From Actinomycetes bacterium (lineage in GTDB: Bacteria > Actinomycetota > Actinomycetes > Actinomycetales > Dermatophilaceae): a stretch of 59,937 bases of DNA. Below, piece by piece: positions 1-9,940 of the stretch. Positions within the stretch are counted from its first letter, which is position 1. The number at the start of each line of letters is the position of its first letter. The DNA lies in the NCBI GenBank assembly GCA_023451855.1, contig JAEXXY010000035.1, positions 1 to 59,937 on the forward strand. Reading direction: 5' to 3'. The notes beneath the pieces were generated by a model. That model was given only the letters and a program-made list of their open reading frames with translations. It did not search any database and was not told where the DNA came from. A program made the position numbers and the translations under genes.

Positions 1-567
1 GAGCGGCACACGCCGCCGTTCCGCCACGTGGCCGCCGCAGACGTGCCGGTCGAGCTGCGCGGCGCCGGGGTGGCCAGCCGCGAGGTGCGCAACTTCGGCA
101 CTCCCGGCATCCTCGACGCCGACTCGATCATCGCCTGCGAGGTGGTGACGCCCGCCGGCAACTGGAGCTCCTACCCGCCGCACAAGCACGACGAGGAGCG
201 ACCCGGCGTCGAGACGCAGCTCGAGGAGATCTACTACTTCGAGGTCCAGCACGAGGGCGGCGCCCCGGGTGAGAGGGGTGCGAACGGCGCGGATCCCGTT
301 GGCTACCAACGGGTCTACGGCACCGACGAGCGACCGATCGACGTGCTCGCCGAGGTGCGCAGCGGTGACGTCGTGCTCGTGCCGCACGGCTGGCACGGGC
401 CGGCGATGGCGCCGCCCGGCTACGACCTCTACTACCTCAACGTCATGGCCGGCCCCGGGCGGGAACGGGCCTGGCTCATCTGCGACGACCCGGCACACGG
501 CTGGGTCCGTGACACGTGGTCGACCCAGCAGGTCGACCCCCGACTCCCGCTTGGAGGCACCCGATGA
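1..567 (+). CDS. iolB: 5-deoxy-glucuronate isomerase (3' part)
   Basis: The reading frame is open from the first base, so the 5' end lies outside the window; about 188 C-terminal residues of a protein usually near 300 aa are present. IolB converts 5-deoxy-D-glucuronate to 2-deoxy-5-keto-D-gluconate in cytosolic myo-inositol catabolism. The segment TPAGNWSSYPPHKHD is a hallmark of the IolB/KduI cupin family and carries metal-binding His residues; a second cupin part follows (GDVVLVPHGWHGPAM). The stop overlaps the iolD start as ATGA, so the two are translationally coupled. A short Gly/Glu/Asn-rich stretch at about 260-300 looks like a loop insertion. Confidence 0.93.
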   Translation, partial: ERHTPPFRHVAAADVPVELRGAGVASREVRNFGTPGILDADSIIACEVVTPAGNWSSYPPHKHDEERPGVETQLEEIYYFEVQHEGGAPGERGANGADPVGYQRVYGTDERPIDVLAEVRSGDVVLVPHGWHGPAMAPPGYDLYYLNVMAGPGRERAWLICDDPAHGWVRDTWSTQQVDPRLPLGGTR

Positions 568-2558
568 CGCGTGACGCCCAGCCCGACGCCGGTGGGGCCG
601 TGCGCCTCACGGTGGCTCAGGCCCTCGTGCGGTTCCTCGCGAACCAGTGGAGCGAGCGCGACGGGGAACGGCAGAAGCTCTTCGCCGGCTGCTTCGGCAT
701 CTTCGGCCACGGCAACGTCGCCGGGCTCGGCCAGGCCCTGCTGCAGAACGAGCTGGCCGACAGTCATGGTTCTGTGGAGCACCTTCCTTATGTGTTGGCC
801 CGCAACGAGCAGGCGATGGTGCACACCTCGGTGGCCTACGCCCGGCAGAAGGACCGCCTGCAGACGTGGGCGTGCACGGCGTCGGTCGGGCCCGGCTCGA
901 CGAACATGCTGACGGGCGCGGCGCTCGCCACGATCAACCGGATCCCCGTGCTGCTCCTGCCGTCCGGCACGTTCGCGACGCGGGTCAGCGCGCCGGTGCT
1001 CCAGGAGCTCGAGCTGCCCTACGCCGCCGACGTCACGGTCAACGACGCCTTCCGCCCGCTGTCGCGCTTCTTCGACCGGGTCAGCCGGCCGGAGCAGCTG
1101 CCGTCGGCGCTGCTCGGCGCCATGCGGGTGCTCACCGACCCGGTCGAGACGGGCGCCGTGACGATCGCGCTGCCGCAGGACGTCCAGGCCGAGGCGCACG
1201 ACTGGCCCGTCGGGCTGTTCGCGCCGCGGGTGTGGCGCGTGGCCCGGCCGCTCCCGGAGGCCGTCGACGTCGCCGACGCCGCTGCCGTGATCCGCTCGGC
1301 GAAGCGGCCGCTCGTCGTCGCCGGTGGAGGCGTGCACTACTCGGGCGCCGAGGAGGCGCTGCGGGCGTTCTGCGAGGCAACGGGCATCCCCGTGGGCGAG
1401 TCGCAGGCCGGCAAGGGCTCGCTGCCGCACGGCCACCCGCAGGAGATGGGCGCGGTCGGCTCGACCGGCACGACGGCCGCCAATGCGCTGGCGGCCGAGG
1501 CCGACGTCGTCATCGGCATCGGCACGCGGTGGAGCGACTTCACCACGGCGTCGCGAACAGCCTTCCAGGACAGCGGGGTCCGCTTCGTCAACATCAACGT
1601 CGCGAGGTTCGACGCCGGCAAGCACTCGGGGCTGGCGGTCGTGGCCGACGCCCGCGAGGCGCTGACCGCCCTGACGGCCGCGCTCGAGGGCTGGTCGGTC
1701 GACGACGCGTACCGTTCACGGCAGGCCGAGCTGTGGAGAGCGTGGGACGCGGCGGTCGAGTCGGCGTTCCACCCGCCCGCCGAGGTCACCGACCGGCTCG
1801 CCGCCGGCCTGCTGACGCAGGGTGAGGTGCTCGGCGCCGTCAACGAGCTGACCGACCCGCGCGACGTCGTGCTCTGTGCGGCGGGCTCCATGCCCGGCGA
1901 CATCCACAAGCTGTGGCGGGTGCGCGACCGCAAGGCCTACCACGTCGAGTACGGCTACTCCTGCATGGGCTACGAGGTGCCGGCGTCGATCGGGGTCCGC
2001 CTCGCCGACGAGTCGCGCGACGTGTTCGCGATGGTGGGTGACGGCGGGTACCTCATGATGCCGACCGAGCTCGTCACGGCGGTGCAGGAGCGGGTCAAGG
2101 TCGTCGTCGTCCTCGTGCAGAACCACGGGTTCCACTCGATCGGTTCGCTGTCGGAGTCGCTCGGCTCGCAGCGCTTCGGCACGAAGTACCGCTACCGCGA
2201 CGCGTCCTCGGGCCGCCTCGACGGCGACGTCCTGCCCGTCGACCTCGCCGCCAACGCGCGGTCGCTCGGTGCGCACGTCATCGAGGTGCACTCGCGCGAC
2301 GAGCTGCACCAGGCGCTCAAGGAGGCCAAGGCGTGGCCGTCCGACGGAGGACCCGTCGTCATCCACGTCGAGACCGACCCGACCGTCTACGCGCCCGACA
2401 GCGACTCGTGGTGGGACGTGCCGGTCTCGCAGGTCAGCGACCTCGACAGCACGCAGCACGCCTTCCGCGAGTACGAGGAGCACAAGGCGGTCCAGCGCCC
2501 GCTCGTCACCCCCGTCTCGACCACCTCCACCACCACGGCCCCGGAGTCCGCGTCATGA
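564..2558 (+). CDS. iolD: 3D-(3,5/4)-trihydroxycyclohexane-1,2-dione hydrolase
   Basis: This 664-aa thiamine-diphosphate enzyme opens the ring of 3D-trihydroxycyclohexane-1,2-dione to 5-deoxy-glucuronate, the step before IolB. The order is the usual one for TPP enzymes: an N-terminal Pyr domain with the catalytic Glu in ARNEQAMVHTS, a central domain, and a C-terminal PP domain with the GDGGYLMMPTELV...QNHGF thiamine/metal motif. I chose the ATG at 564 because GGAGG sits at 552-556 and the ATGA overlap with iolB is typical of this operon; an in-frame GTG at 516 is less likely. The stop overlaps the next gene, again as ATGA. Confidence 0.96.
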   Translation: MTRDAQPDAGGAVRLTVAQALVRFLANQWSERDGERQKLFAGCFGIFGHGNVAGLGQALLQNELADSHGSVEHLPYVLARNEQAMVHTSVAYARQKDRLQTWACTASVGPGSTNMLTGAALATINRIPVLLLPSGTFATRVSAPVLQELELPYAADVTVNDAFRPLSRFFDRVSRPEQLPSALLGAMRVLTDPVETGAVTIALPQDVQAEAHDWPVGLFAPRVWRVARPLPEAVDVADAAAVIRSAKRPLVVAGGGVHYSGAEEALRAFCEATGIPVGESQAGKGSLPHGHPQEMGAVGSTGTTAANALAAEADVVIGIGTRWSDFTTASRTAFQDSGVRFVNINVARFDAGKHSGLAVVADAREALTALTAALEGWSVDDAYRSRQAELWRAWDAAVESAFHPPAEVTDRLAAGLLTQGEVLGAVNELTDPRDVVLCAAGSMPGDIHKLWRVRDRKAYHVEYGYSCMGYEVPASIGVRLADESRDVFAMVGDGGYLMMPTELVTAVQERVKVVVVLVQNHGFHSIGSLSESLGSQRFGTKYRYRDASSGRLDGDVLPVDLAANARSLGAHVIEVHSRDELHQALKEAKAWPSDGGPVVIHVETDPTVYAPDSDSWWDVPVSQVSDLDSTQHAFREYEEHKAVQRPLVTPVSTTSTTTAPESAS

Positions 2559-3445
2559 AGCTCGCCCTCGACCCGTACATGTTCCGCACGACGCCGCTGC
2601 TCGAGCTGCCCTCTGTCGTGGCCGATCTGGGCTACGAGTGGATCGAGCTGTCGCCGCGCGACGACTTCATCCCGTTCTTCAAGCACCCCCGCGTCGACGA
2701 CGCCGGTGTGGCGGCGTTCCGCACGGCGCTTCGCTCGGCCGGGGTCGGGGTGTCGTCGGTGCTGCCGTTGTTCCGCTGGTCCGGTCCCGACGAGGAGGAC
2801 CGGCAGGCGGCGGTGCGCTACTGGAAGCGCGCCATCCAGGTCGCCTCGCTCCTCGGCGTCGACACGATGAACTCCGAGCTCAACGGCAACCCGCGCGAGG
2901 CGGCGACGTGCGAGCGGATGTTCTGGCGCTCGATGGAGGAGCTGCTGCCCGAGTTCGAGAAGGAGGGCATCCGCCTCGTCCTCGAGCCGCACCCGGACGA
3001 CTGGGAGGAGGACGGCAAGCGCGCCGTCGACATCGTCAGGGGGATCAACAGCCCGAACGTGTCGTTCCTCTACTGCGCGCCGCACACGTTCCACCAGGGC
3101 AACGACTGCGACGGGATCATGGACAAGGCCGGCGACCTGCTGACGATGGTCCACGTCGCCGACGCCTACGACCACACCGCGTCGTCCGGGCTGCGCTACA
3201 TCGTCAACCCGCCCGGTTCGCAGGTCACCGTGCACCAGCACCTCGACATCGGCCAGGGCGAGGTCGACTTCGACGAGTTCTTCCGCGGCCTCGAGCGCAT
3301 CGGCTTCGACGGCATCGTCACCTCCTGCGTCTTTGCCTGGGAGGACCGCGCCCGCGAGTCGAGCGAGTACATGCGCGACACGATCCGCTCCTACCTCGAC
3401 AAGTGGTCCACCCCGCCCACCCTCGTCTCCCCCTACGGCCGCTGA
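2555..3445 (+). CDS. Sugar phosphate isomerase/epimerase (IolH/IolE-like)
   Basis: A 296-aa AP-endonuclease-2/xylose-isomerase-type TIM barrel starting KLALDPYMFRTTPLLELP, with the family-typical Glu/His metal-ligand candidates (LVLEPHPDDW, VHVADAYDHT, and DIGQGEVDF near the C-terminus). Proteins of this type sit in inositol clusters and are called IolH or IolE-like. The exact reaction is not established, and it could act on an inosose or a downstream keto-sugar. It is not close to the second TIM barrel of this operon (6087-7019), which looks like the true IolE. The ATG overlaps the iolD stop (ATGA). Confidence 0.9.
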   Translation: MKLALDPYMFRTTPLLELPSVVADLGYEWIELSPRDDFIPFFKHPRVDDAGVAAFRTALRSAGVGVSSVLPLFRWSGPDEEDRQAAVRYWKRAIQVASLLGVDTMNSELNGNPREAATCERMFWRSMEELLPEFEKEGIRLVLEPHPDDWEEDGKRAVDIVRGINSPNVSFLYCAPHTFHQGNDCDGIMDKAGDLLTMVHVADAYDHTASSGLRYIVNPPGSQVTVHQHLDIGQGEVDFDEFFRGLERIGFDGIVTSCVFAWEDRARESSEYMRDTIRSYLDKWSTPPTLVSPYGR

Positions 3446-3506
3446 GCCGAACCCTCTTTCCCGAGTTCCGCTGCCGCGCAGCCCGTTCCACCGAAGGACA
3501 AGCACC

Positions 3507-5006
<1,500 letters not shown>

Positions 5007-5027
5007 GCTGCAGGGACTCTCGGACCG

Positions 5028-6041
5028 ATGACCTTCCCCACGGCGCTGCCCGCGCCGCGCACCCCGGACCCGATGGACGCCCCGCCGCTGCGGTGGGGTG
5101 TCCTCGGGACGGGCTGGATCGCGCAGCGTTTCTGCGACGCGATGGCCCGGCACACGCGTCAGCGCGTGCTCGCCGTCGGGTCACGGACGCGTCAGGGTGC
5201 TGACGCCTTCGCCAACGCCTTCGTGGCCCGGGCGGGCGGCGCCGGGGGCGCCCGGGGCATCGAGCGTCCGGCGACGTACGCCTCCTACGAGGCTCTCGTC
5301 GCCGACCCGGACGTCGACGTCGTCTACGTCGCGACACCGCACCACCTGCACCTGCCGCACGCACGGCTCGCGCTCGAGGCGGGCAAGGCGACCATCGTCG
5401 AGAAGCCGATGGGCCTGTCGGCGGCCGAGGTCGCCGAGCTCGAGGCCCTGGCATCCGCGCGGGGGCTGTTCCTCATGGAGGCGCTGTGGTCGGCGTACCT
5501 GCCGAAGTTCGACGTCGTCCGGCAGCTGCTCGACGGCGGCGCGCTAGGCACGGTCCACTCGGTGCAGGCCGACCTCGGTGAGTACTTCGGGCCGGACCAC
5601 CGCATCATGCGCGCCGACCTCTTCGGCGGCCCGCGGTACGACCTGCTGACCTACCCGCTGTGGTTCGCCCGGTGGGTGCTCGGCGACCTCGAGGAGGTCA
5701 CCGAGGTCGTGACGCCGGCCCCGGCGTCGCTGAGCCCGGACGGCGTCGAGGGACAGATCGCCGTGTCGGCACGGTCGGCGTCCGGCGGGCTCGCCTCGCT
5801 GTTCGCGACGATCCTCGGCGACACCCCGACCACCGCGACGGTCGTCGGCTCCGCTGGGACGCTCCGGATCGACGGGCCCTTCTACCAGCCGGGCGGGTTC
5901 ACCCTGCGCGCCCACGACGGTCGCGAGCTGCGATACGACGAGCCGCGCATCGGCCACGCCGGGCTCCACCACGAGGCGGCCGCGGCAGCGCGGGCCGTCG
6001 CAGCCGGGCGAGTCGTCGCCCACCCCCAGACCACCGGGTGA
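5028..6041 (+). CDS. Gfo/Idh/MocA family oxidoreductase
   Basis: A 337-aa NAD(P)-dependent dehydrogenase. The Rossmann nucleotide-binding segment is VLGTGWIAQRF, the family Lys is in EKPMGLS, and the second-domain signature is YDLLTYPLWFA, with Tyr where inositol dehydrogenases have the active-site His. That replacement resembles the dihydrodiol-dehydrogenase-like branch, so the substrate may be a related polyol or sugar rather than myo-inositol itself. It lies inside the inositol operon, 21 nt after iolA. The start may be the ATG at 5028 or the one at 5073, which begins just before the Rossmann strand. Confidence 0.88.
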   Translation: MTFPTALPAPRTPDPMDAPPLRWGVLGTGWIAQRFCDAMARHTRQRVLAVGSRTRQGADAFANAFVARAGGAGGARGIERPATYASYEALVADPDVDVVYVATPHHLHLPHARLALEAGKATIVEKPMGLSAAEVAELEALASARGLFLMEALWSAYLPKFDVVRQLLDGGALGTVHSVQADLGEYFGPDHRIMRADLFGGPRYDLLTYPLWFARWVLGDLEEVTEVVTPAPASLSPDGVEGQIAVSARSASGGLASLFATILGDTPTTATVVGSAGTLRIDGPFYQPGGFTLRAHDGRELRYDEPRIGHAGLHHEAAAAARAVAAGRVVAHPQTTG

Positions 6042-6086
6042 CCCGCGGCGACGCAGCCGCAGCCCGAGGAAGCGAGAGGAAGCACC

Positions 6087-7019
6087 ATGGCCGAGTCCAG
6101 GGCCCGCAACACCGACGAGCGCTACAGCAAGCTGACGATCGGCGTGTGCCCCGACCAGTGGGGCGTCTGGTTCCCCGAGGACGACAAGCAGATCCATTGG
6201 GAGACAGCGCTCGACGAGATGGCCGAGGCCGGCTTCTCGGTCATGGAGACCGGGCCGTTCGGCTACTTCCCCAAGGACCCGAAGCGGCTGCAGGAGGAGA
6301 TGGACAAGCGGGGCTTCCAGGTCGTGGCCGGAACCGGATGGGGCATCCTCCACAAGCCCGAGGCCTGGGCCGACACGGAGAAGACCTTCCGGGAGATCGC
6401 CGAGACCCACGCGGCCGTCGGTGCGGAGTACGTCGTGCACCTGCCTCCGATGTTCCGCGACGAGAAGACGTGGGAGTACACGGACGACCGGGTGCTGTCG
6501 ACCGCCGCGTGGAACACCTACATCGCCAATGCCGACCGGCTCGGACGGATCATGAAGGAGGACTACGGCCTCCAGATGGTCCTGCACCCGCACGGCGACA
6601 GCCACATCGAGACCCCGGCCGACATCGACCGGATCTTCCAGGCCACCGACCCCGAGTACGTCGGCTTCTGCCTCGACACCGGGCACATCGTCTACGGCGG
6701 TGGCGACCCGATGGAGCTGTGCCGCAAGTACCCCGAGCGCATCTCCTACGTCCACATCAAGGCCATGGACGAGGGACTGGTCAAGCAGGCCCACGACGAG
6801 GACTGGCCCTTCGGCCTCGCCGTCGCCAAGGGCTGCTCCGTGCGACCGCCGGCCGGCGCCCCCGACATGCCCTCGCTCATCGAGGCCCTCGCCGACCTCG
6901 ACAAGGAGCTCTACGTCGTGTGCGAGCAGGACATGTATCCCTGCGACCCGTCCTACCCGCTGCCCAACGCCATCCAGACCCGCGAGTACCTCGCCTCCAT
7001 CGGCCTCGGCCTGCTCTGA
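6087..7019 (+). CDS. iolE: Inosose dehydratase-like TIM-barrel protein
   Basis: A 310-aa protein starting TIGVCPDQWGVWFPEDD, which closely resembles the PDSWGVWF opening of actinobacterial IolE/MocC proteins; LDEMAEAGF and YFPKDPKRL follow as in that family. IolE dehydrates scyllo-inosose to 3D-trihydroxycyclohexane-1,2-dione, the IolD substrate. Candidate metal ligands are LHPHGDSHIETP, CLDTGHIVYGG and YVHIKAM. A strong AGAGGAAG ribosome site precedes ATG 6087. The conserved opening supports IolE over a general isomerase label. Confidence 0.85.
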   Translation: MAESRARNTDERYSKLTIGVCPDQWGVWFPEDDKQIHWETALDEMAEAGFSVMETGPFGYFPKDPKRLQEEMDKRGFQVVAGTGWGILHKPEAWADTEKTFREIAETHAAVGAEYVVHLPPMFRDEKTWEYTDDRVLSTAAWNTYIANADRLGRIMKEDYGLQMVLHPHGDSHIETPADIDRIFQATDPEYVGFCLDTGHIVYGGGDPMELCRKYPERISYVHIKAMDEGLVKQAHDEDWPFGLAVAKGCSVRPPAGAPDMPSLIEALADLDKELYVVCEQDMYPCDPSYPLPNAIQTREYLASIGLGLL

Positions 7020-7059
7020 GCCCGCGGGCTCTCCCTCACACTGACGAAGGAGTCACGAC

Positions 7060-8064
7060 ATGACCGTCCGCATCGGGATGATCGGCCCCGGGGGCATGGG
7101 CCAGGCCCACATCGACCGCATCCACACCGTCATCGGCGGCGGCCGCGTCGTCGCCGTCAGCGACGTCGACGAGGTGCGCGCCAAGGAGGTCGCCGACCGC
7201 ATCGGCGGCACGGCGTACGCGTCGTCGGCCGACCTCATCGCCGCCGACGAGGTCGACGCCGTGATGATCTGCAGCTACGGCCCGGCCCACGAGGTCGACG
7301 TGCTCGCGGCCATCGCCGCGGGCAAGCCGGTGTTCTGCGAGAAGCCGCTGACGCCGACGGCCGACGCCGCCCTGCGCATCATGGAGGCCGAGCAGGCCGG
7401 CGGGCGACGGCTCGTCACCGTGGGGTTCATGCGCCGGTTCGACCGCAGCTACCGCCAGATGAAGGAGCTGCTCGACTCCGGCGAGCTCGGCGAGACCCTC
7501 ATGGTGCACTGCGCGCACCGCAACCCGACCGTGCCCGAGCACTACACGTGGGACATGGCGATCAACGACACCGCCATCCACGAGATCGACACGATGCGCT
7601 GGCTGCTCGGCGAGGAGTTCGTGTCGGCCCGTGTCGACAAGCCGAAGAAGACGTCGCTGCGGTTCGAGCACCTTCAGGACCCGCTCGTGCTCGTGCTCGA
7701 GACGGAGTCGGGCATCCGCGTCGACGACGAGATCTTCGTCAACTGCCAGTTCGGCTACGACATCCGCTGCGAGGCCGTCGCCGAGAAGGGCACCGTGTCG
7801 CTGGCCGACCAGAACGTCGTCGAGGTGCGCGACGCCGCCGGCCACCGCAACGTCATCACGCGGGACCACAACGACCGCTTCTGGGGTGCGTTCGTCACCG
7901 AGGTGCAGGAGTGGATCAACGCCGTCGCCGCCGGAGAGCACACCGGCTCGACGTCGTGGGACGGCTACGCCGCGGCGTGCGTCTGCGACGCCGGCGTCAA
8001 GGCGCTGACCGACGACGGGGTCGTCAAGGTCGAGATGATCGCCAAGCCGGACTTCTACGCCTGA
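7060..8064 (+). CDS. iolG: Inositol 2-dehydrogenase (Gfo/Idh/MocA family)
   Basis: A 334-aa NAD-dependent dehydrogenase, the first step of the pathway (myo-inositol to scyllo-inosose). It shows the Rossmann motif GPGGMGQAHIDR, the catalytic Lys in CEKPLTP, and the active-site Asp and His in NDTAIHEIDTM, matching the Lys-Asp-His arrangement of characterised inositol dehydrogenases. AAGGAG precedes the ATG. It is the last gene of the operon and is followed by a strong hairpin. A related substrate such as scyllo- or chiro-inositol is possible. Confidence 0.92.
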   Translation: MTVRIGMIGPGGMGQAHIDRIHTVIGGGRVVAVSDVDEVRAKEVADRIGGTAYASSADLIAADEVDAVMICSYGPAHEVDVLAAIAAGKPVFCEKPLTPTADAALRIMEAEQAGGRRLVTVGFMRRFDRSYRQMKELLDSGELGETLMVHCAHRNPTVPEHYTWDMAINDTAIHEIDTMRWLLGEEFVSARVDKPKKTSLRFEHLQDPLVLVLETESGIRVDDEIFVNCQFGYDIRCEAVAEKGTVSLADQNVVEVRDAAGHRNVITRDHNDRFWGAFVTEVQEWINAVAAGEHTGSTSWDGYAAACVCDAGVKALTDDGVVKVEMIAKPDFYA

Positions 8065-8076
8065 ACCGAGGGGTCT

Positions 8077-8113
8077 CTCGAGGCCCGGTCGGGCCCTCCG
8101 GCCGGGCCTCGAG
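8077..8113. terminator. Bidirectional terminator hairpin after the inositol operon
   Basis: A perfect 12-bp inverted repeat, CTCGAGGCCCGG at 8077-8088 and CCGGGCCTCGAG at 8102-8113, with a 13-nt loop. It lies between the stop of the iolG-like gene and the stop of the convergent M1 peptidase, so it can serve both. There is no long T tract, as is usual in GC-rich actinobacteria. Confidence 0.8.
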
Positions 8114-8118
8114 GCACT

Positions 8119-9498
8119 TCACCACGACGTCGGCTTCTGCGGCTGGTAGAGCCAGACGTCGAAGAAGCGGGTCAGGTCCGTCCCCGAGATCTGCTCCGCG
8201 AGCGCGATGAACTGGGCGGTGCTGACGGTGCCGTACCGGTTCTGCTGCAGCCAGGTCCGCATGATCCGGAAGAAGGCGTCGTCACCGACCTTCTGGCGCA
8301 GAGCCTGCACCGTCATCGCGCCGCGTTCGTAGACGGTCCCGTCGAAGAGCTGGGCCGGACCCCCAGGGTCCGCCGGCGGCGGCGTCCAGAAGGACGTCTT
8401 CGAGGCGGGCGTGTTGTAGAGGTTGTCGAAGTAGCCCTGAGCACTCCGGCGTCCGTCGTGCTCGCTCCAGATCCACTCGGACCACGTCGCGAACCCCTCG
8501 TGGAGCCAGATGTCCTGCCAGCGCCCGAGCGTGACCGAGTCGCCGAGCCACTGGTGGGACAGCTCGTGGGCGAGCGTCGTCTCGTCGGGCATCCGGTCGA
8601 AGACCGGTTTCGTCTGTGTCTCGAGGGAGTAGCCCACCTCCGGGGCGTCGTCCGCGACGGCGCCCACGGCATCGAACGGGTAGGGCCCGTAGATCGAGTC
8701 GTAGAACCGCACGATCTCCGGCAGCTTCCGGAGCACGTTGCCGGAGGGGAGGGTCGGGTCGATGGCGACGTAGGAGGGGATGGTGCCGACCTGGGAGATC
8801 GTCAGGTCGAATCGCCCCACGGTCGCCGTGGCGAGGTAGGGCGCCATCGGGTCGCTCTCGCGCCAGGCCCACGTCGTGCGCTCCCCGGACGACACGTTCG
8901 AGACGAGCACGCCGTTGGACATGACGGTGAGGCCCCGCGGCACGGTCACCGAGATGTCGTAGGTCGCCTTGTCCCGGGGGTCGTCGTTCACCGGGTACCA
9001 GCCGGGCGAGCCCTGCGGCTCCCCGACGACGAACGCGCCGTCGTCGGTCGGCACCCAGCCCTCCGTCGACCCGTCGGGGTCGGTCACCGGGTGGGGCTCA
9101 CCGGAGTAGCTGACGGCGACCGTGAACGAGACGCCGGCGCGAAGGCCGTGGCGGGGAGTGATGACGAGCTCCTGGTCGCCCGAGCGCACGTAACCGGCAG
9201 GAGCGTCGTTGACCTGCAGCGCCGAGATCGTGAAGCCGCGGAGGTCGAGGTCGAAACGCGAGAGGTCCTGGGTCGCGGTCGCCGTGATGACCGCCGTGCC
9301 GGTGAGCTGCCGCGTACCCGGCTCGTAACCGAGCCTCAGCGAGTAGTGGGAGACGTCGTAGCCGCCGTTCCCCGCGTCGGGGAAGTACGGGTCGCCTCCG
9401 CCGGGCGCGCCGGGAGTGAAGCCCGCGGCACCGGCCGGTCCGGCGCTCAAGAGGACCAGCGCCGCCGCGGCCAGCGCACCCTTGCGTCGTGCGCGCAT
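8119..9498 (-). CDS. Secreted M1 family metallopeptidase
   Basis: A 459-aa zinc aminopeptidase-type protein. The zinc site HELSH (about residues 311-315) with the third ligand Glu in WLHEGFA 19 residues later is the gluzincin pattern; GYSLETQT occupies the place of the classical GAMEN exopeptidase motif, as in short actinobacterial M1 proteins. The N-terminus has Arg residues then a hydrophobic Ala/Leu run ending AGPAGAAG, a Sec-type signal peptide. It lacks the long C-terminal helical domain of full-size aminopeptidase N. I chose ATG 9498; a GTG at 9510 is in frame. Its promoter region faces the bfd gene and contains the iron box. Confidence 0.9.
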   Translation of the reverse strand: MRARRKGALAAAALVLLSAGPAGAAGFTPGAPGGGDPYFPDAGNGGYDVSHYSLRLGYEPGTRQLTGTAVITATATQDLSRFDLDLRGFTISALQVNDAPAGYVRSGDQELVITPRHGLRAGVSFTVAVSYSGEPHPVTDPDGSTEGWVPTDDGAFVVGEPQGSPGWYPVNDDPRDKATYDISVTVPRGLTVMSNGVLVSNVSSGERTTWAWRESDPMAPYLATATVGRFDLTISQVGTIPSYVAIDPTLPSGNVLRKLPEIVRFYDSIYGPYPFDAVGAVADDAPEVGYSLETQTKPVFDRMPDETTLAHELSHQWLGDSVTLGRWQDIWLHEGFATWSEWIWSEHDGRRSAQGYFDNLYNTPASKTSFWTPPPADPGGPAQLFDGTVYERGAMTVQALRQKVGDDAFFRIMRTWLQQNRYGTVSTAQFIALAEQISGTDLTRFFDVWLYQPQKPTSW

Positions 9499-9563
9499 CC
9501 TGGTCACCACCCCGGATCGTCATCGTGGACCATTCGAGCGTAGGACCGACGGGCGGGACGGAC

Positions 9564-9592
9564 TTGGGATTCTCAGGTTCGTCTGCTTAGGT
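9564..9592 (+). promoter_or_regulatory. Predicted bfd-bfr promoter
   Basis: TTGGGA at 9564-9569 and TTAGGT at 9587-9592 are separated by 17 bp, a plausible sigma-70 type -35/-10 pair. The -10 element is the first six bases of the iron box. Moderate support only, since neither hexamer is a perfect consensus. Confidence 0.45.
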
Positions 9593-9605
9593 AAGCCTGA
9601 CCTTA
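9587..9605 (+). promoter_or_regulatory. DtxR/IdeR-type iron box
   Basis: TTAGGTAAGCCTGACCTTA matches 15 of 19 positions of the palindromic DtxR/IdeR consensus (TTAGGTTAGGCTAACCTAA). It lies about 80 bp before the bfd start and about 90 bp before the divergent M1 peptidase start. Overlap with the likely -10 element suggests repression of bfd-bfr when iron is sufficient. Confidence 0.8.
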
Positions 9606-9685
9606 GTCCGCTGGTCGCTCCGCGACCCTGGCCGTCACCCGGCCCGTCACCCAGCCCGTTGCCCAGCCCGTTGCTCGGAGGACCC

Positions 9686-9940
9686 GTGATCGTCTGCCAC
9701 TGCGCCGTGGTGACCGACCGCGACGTCACCGACGCCTGGGACGCCGGCGCGCGCAGCCTGGGGCAGGCGTGCCGCACCACCGGGGCGGGCACCGACTGCG
9801 GGTCCTGCGTCTTCTCCCTCAAGCGGCTCCTGTGCGAGCATGAGGCCTCAGTCACCCGGTCGCTGTCGGACCCGACGCGCGACCTCGTGTCCGACCCGAT
9901 GCCCACGCCGCTGGAGGTGGTGGAAGGTGCAGCCAGCTAG
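9686..9940 (+). CDS. bfd: Bacterioferritin-associated ferredoxin
   Basis: An 84-aa [2Fe-2S] protein with the BFD cluster ligands C4, C6, C38 and C41 (CHC and CGSC). In characterised systems Bfd docks on bacterioferritin and passes electrons to reduce and release stored iron. The GTG at 9686 is chosen because GGAGGA at 9677-9682 precedes it and translation begins right at the conserved VIVCHC; the frame is open much further upstream but crosses the promoter. The C-terminal tail after the cluster is about 40 residues of unknown role. Its end overlaps the bfr start by 14 nt, so the two are cotranslated. Confidence 0.9.
   Translation: MIVCHCAVVTDRDVTDAWDAGARSLGQACRTTGAGTDCGSCVFSLKRLLCEHEASVTRSLSDPTRDLVSDPMPTPLEVVEGAAS

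Noticed and set aside
432..1625. Long open minus-strand frame opposite iolB/iolD
   Set aside because: Arg/Asp/His/Val-rich translation without motifs, a mirror of third-position GC bias in iolD.
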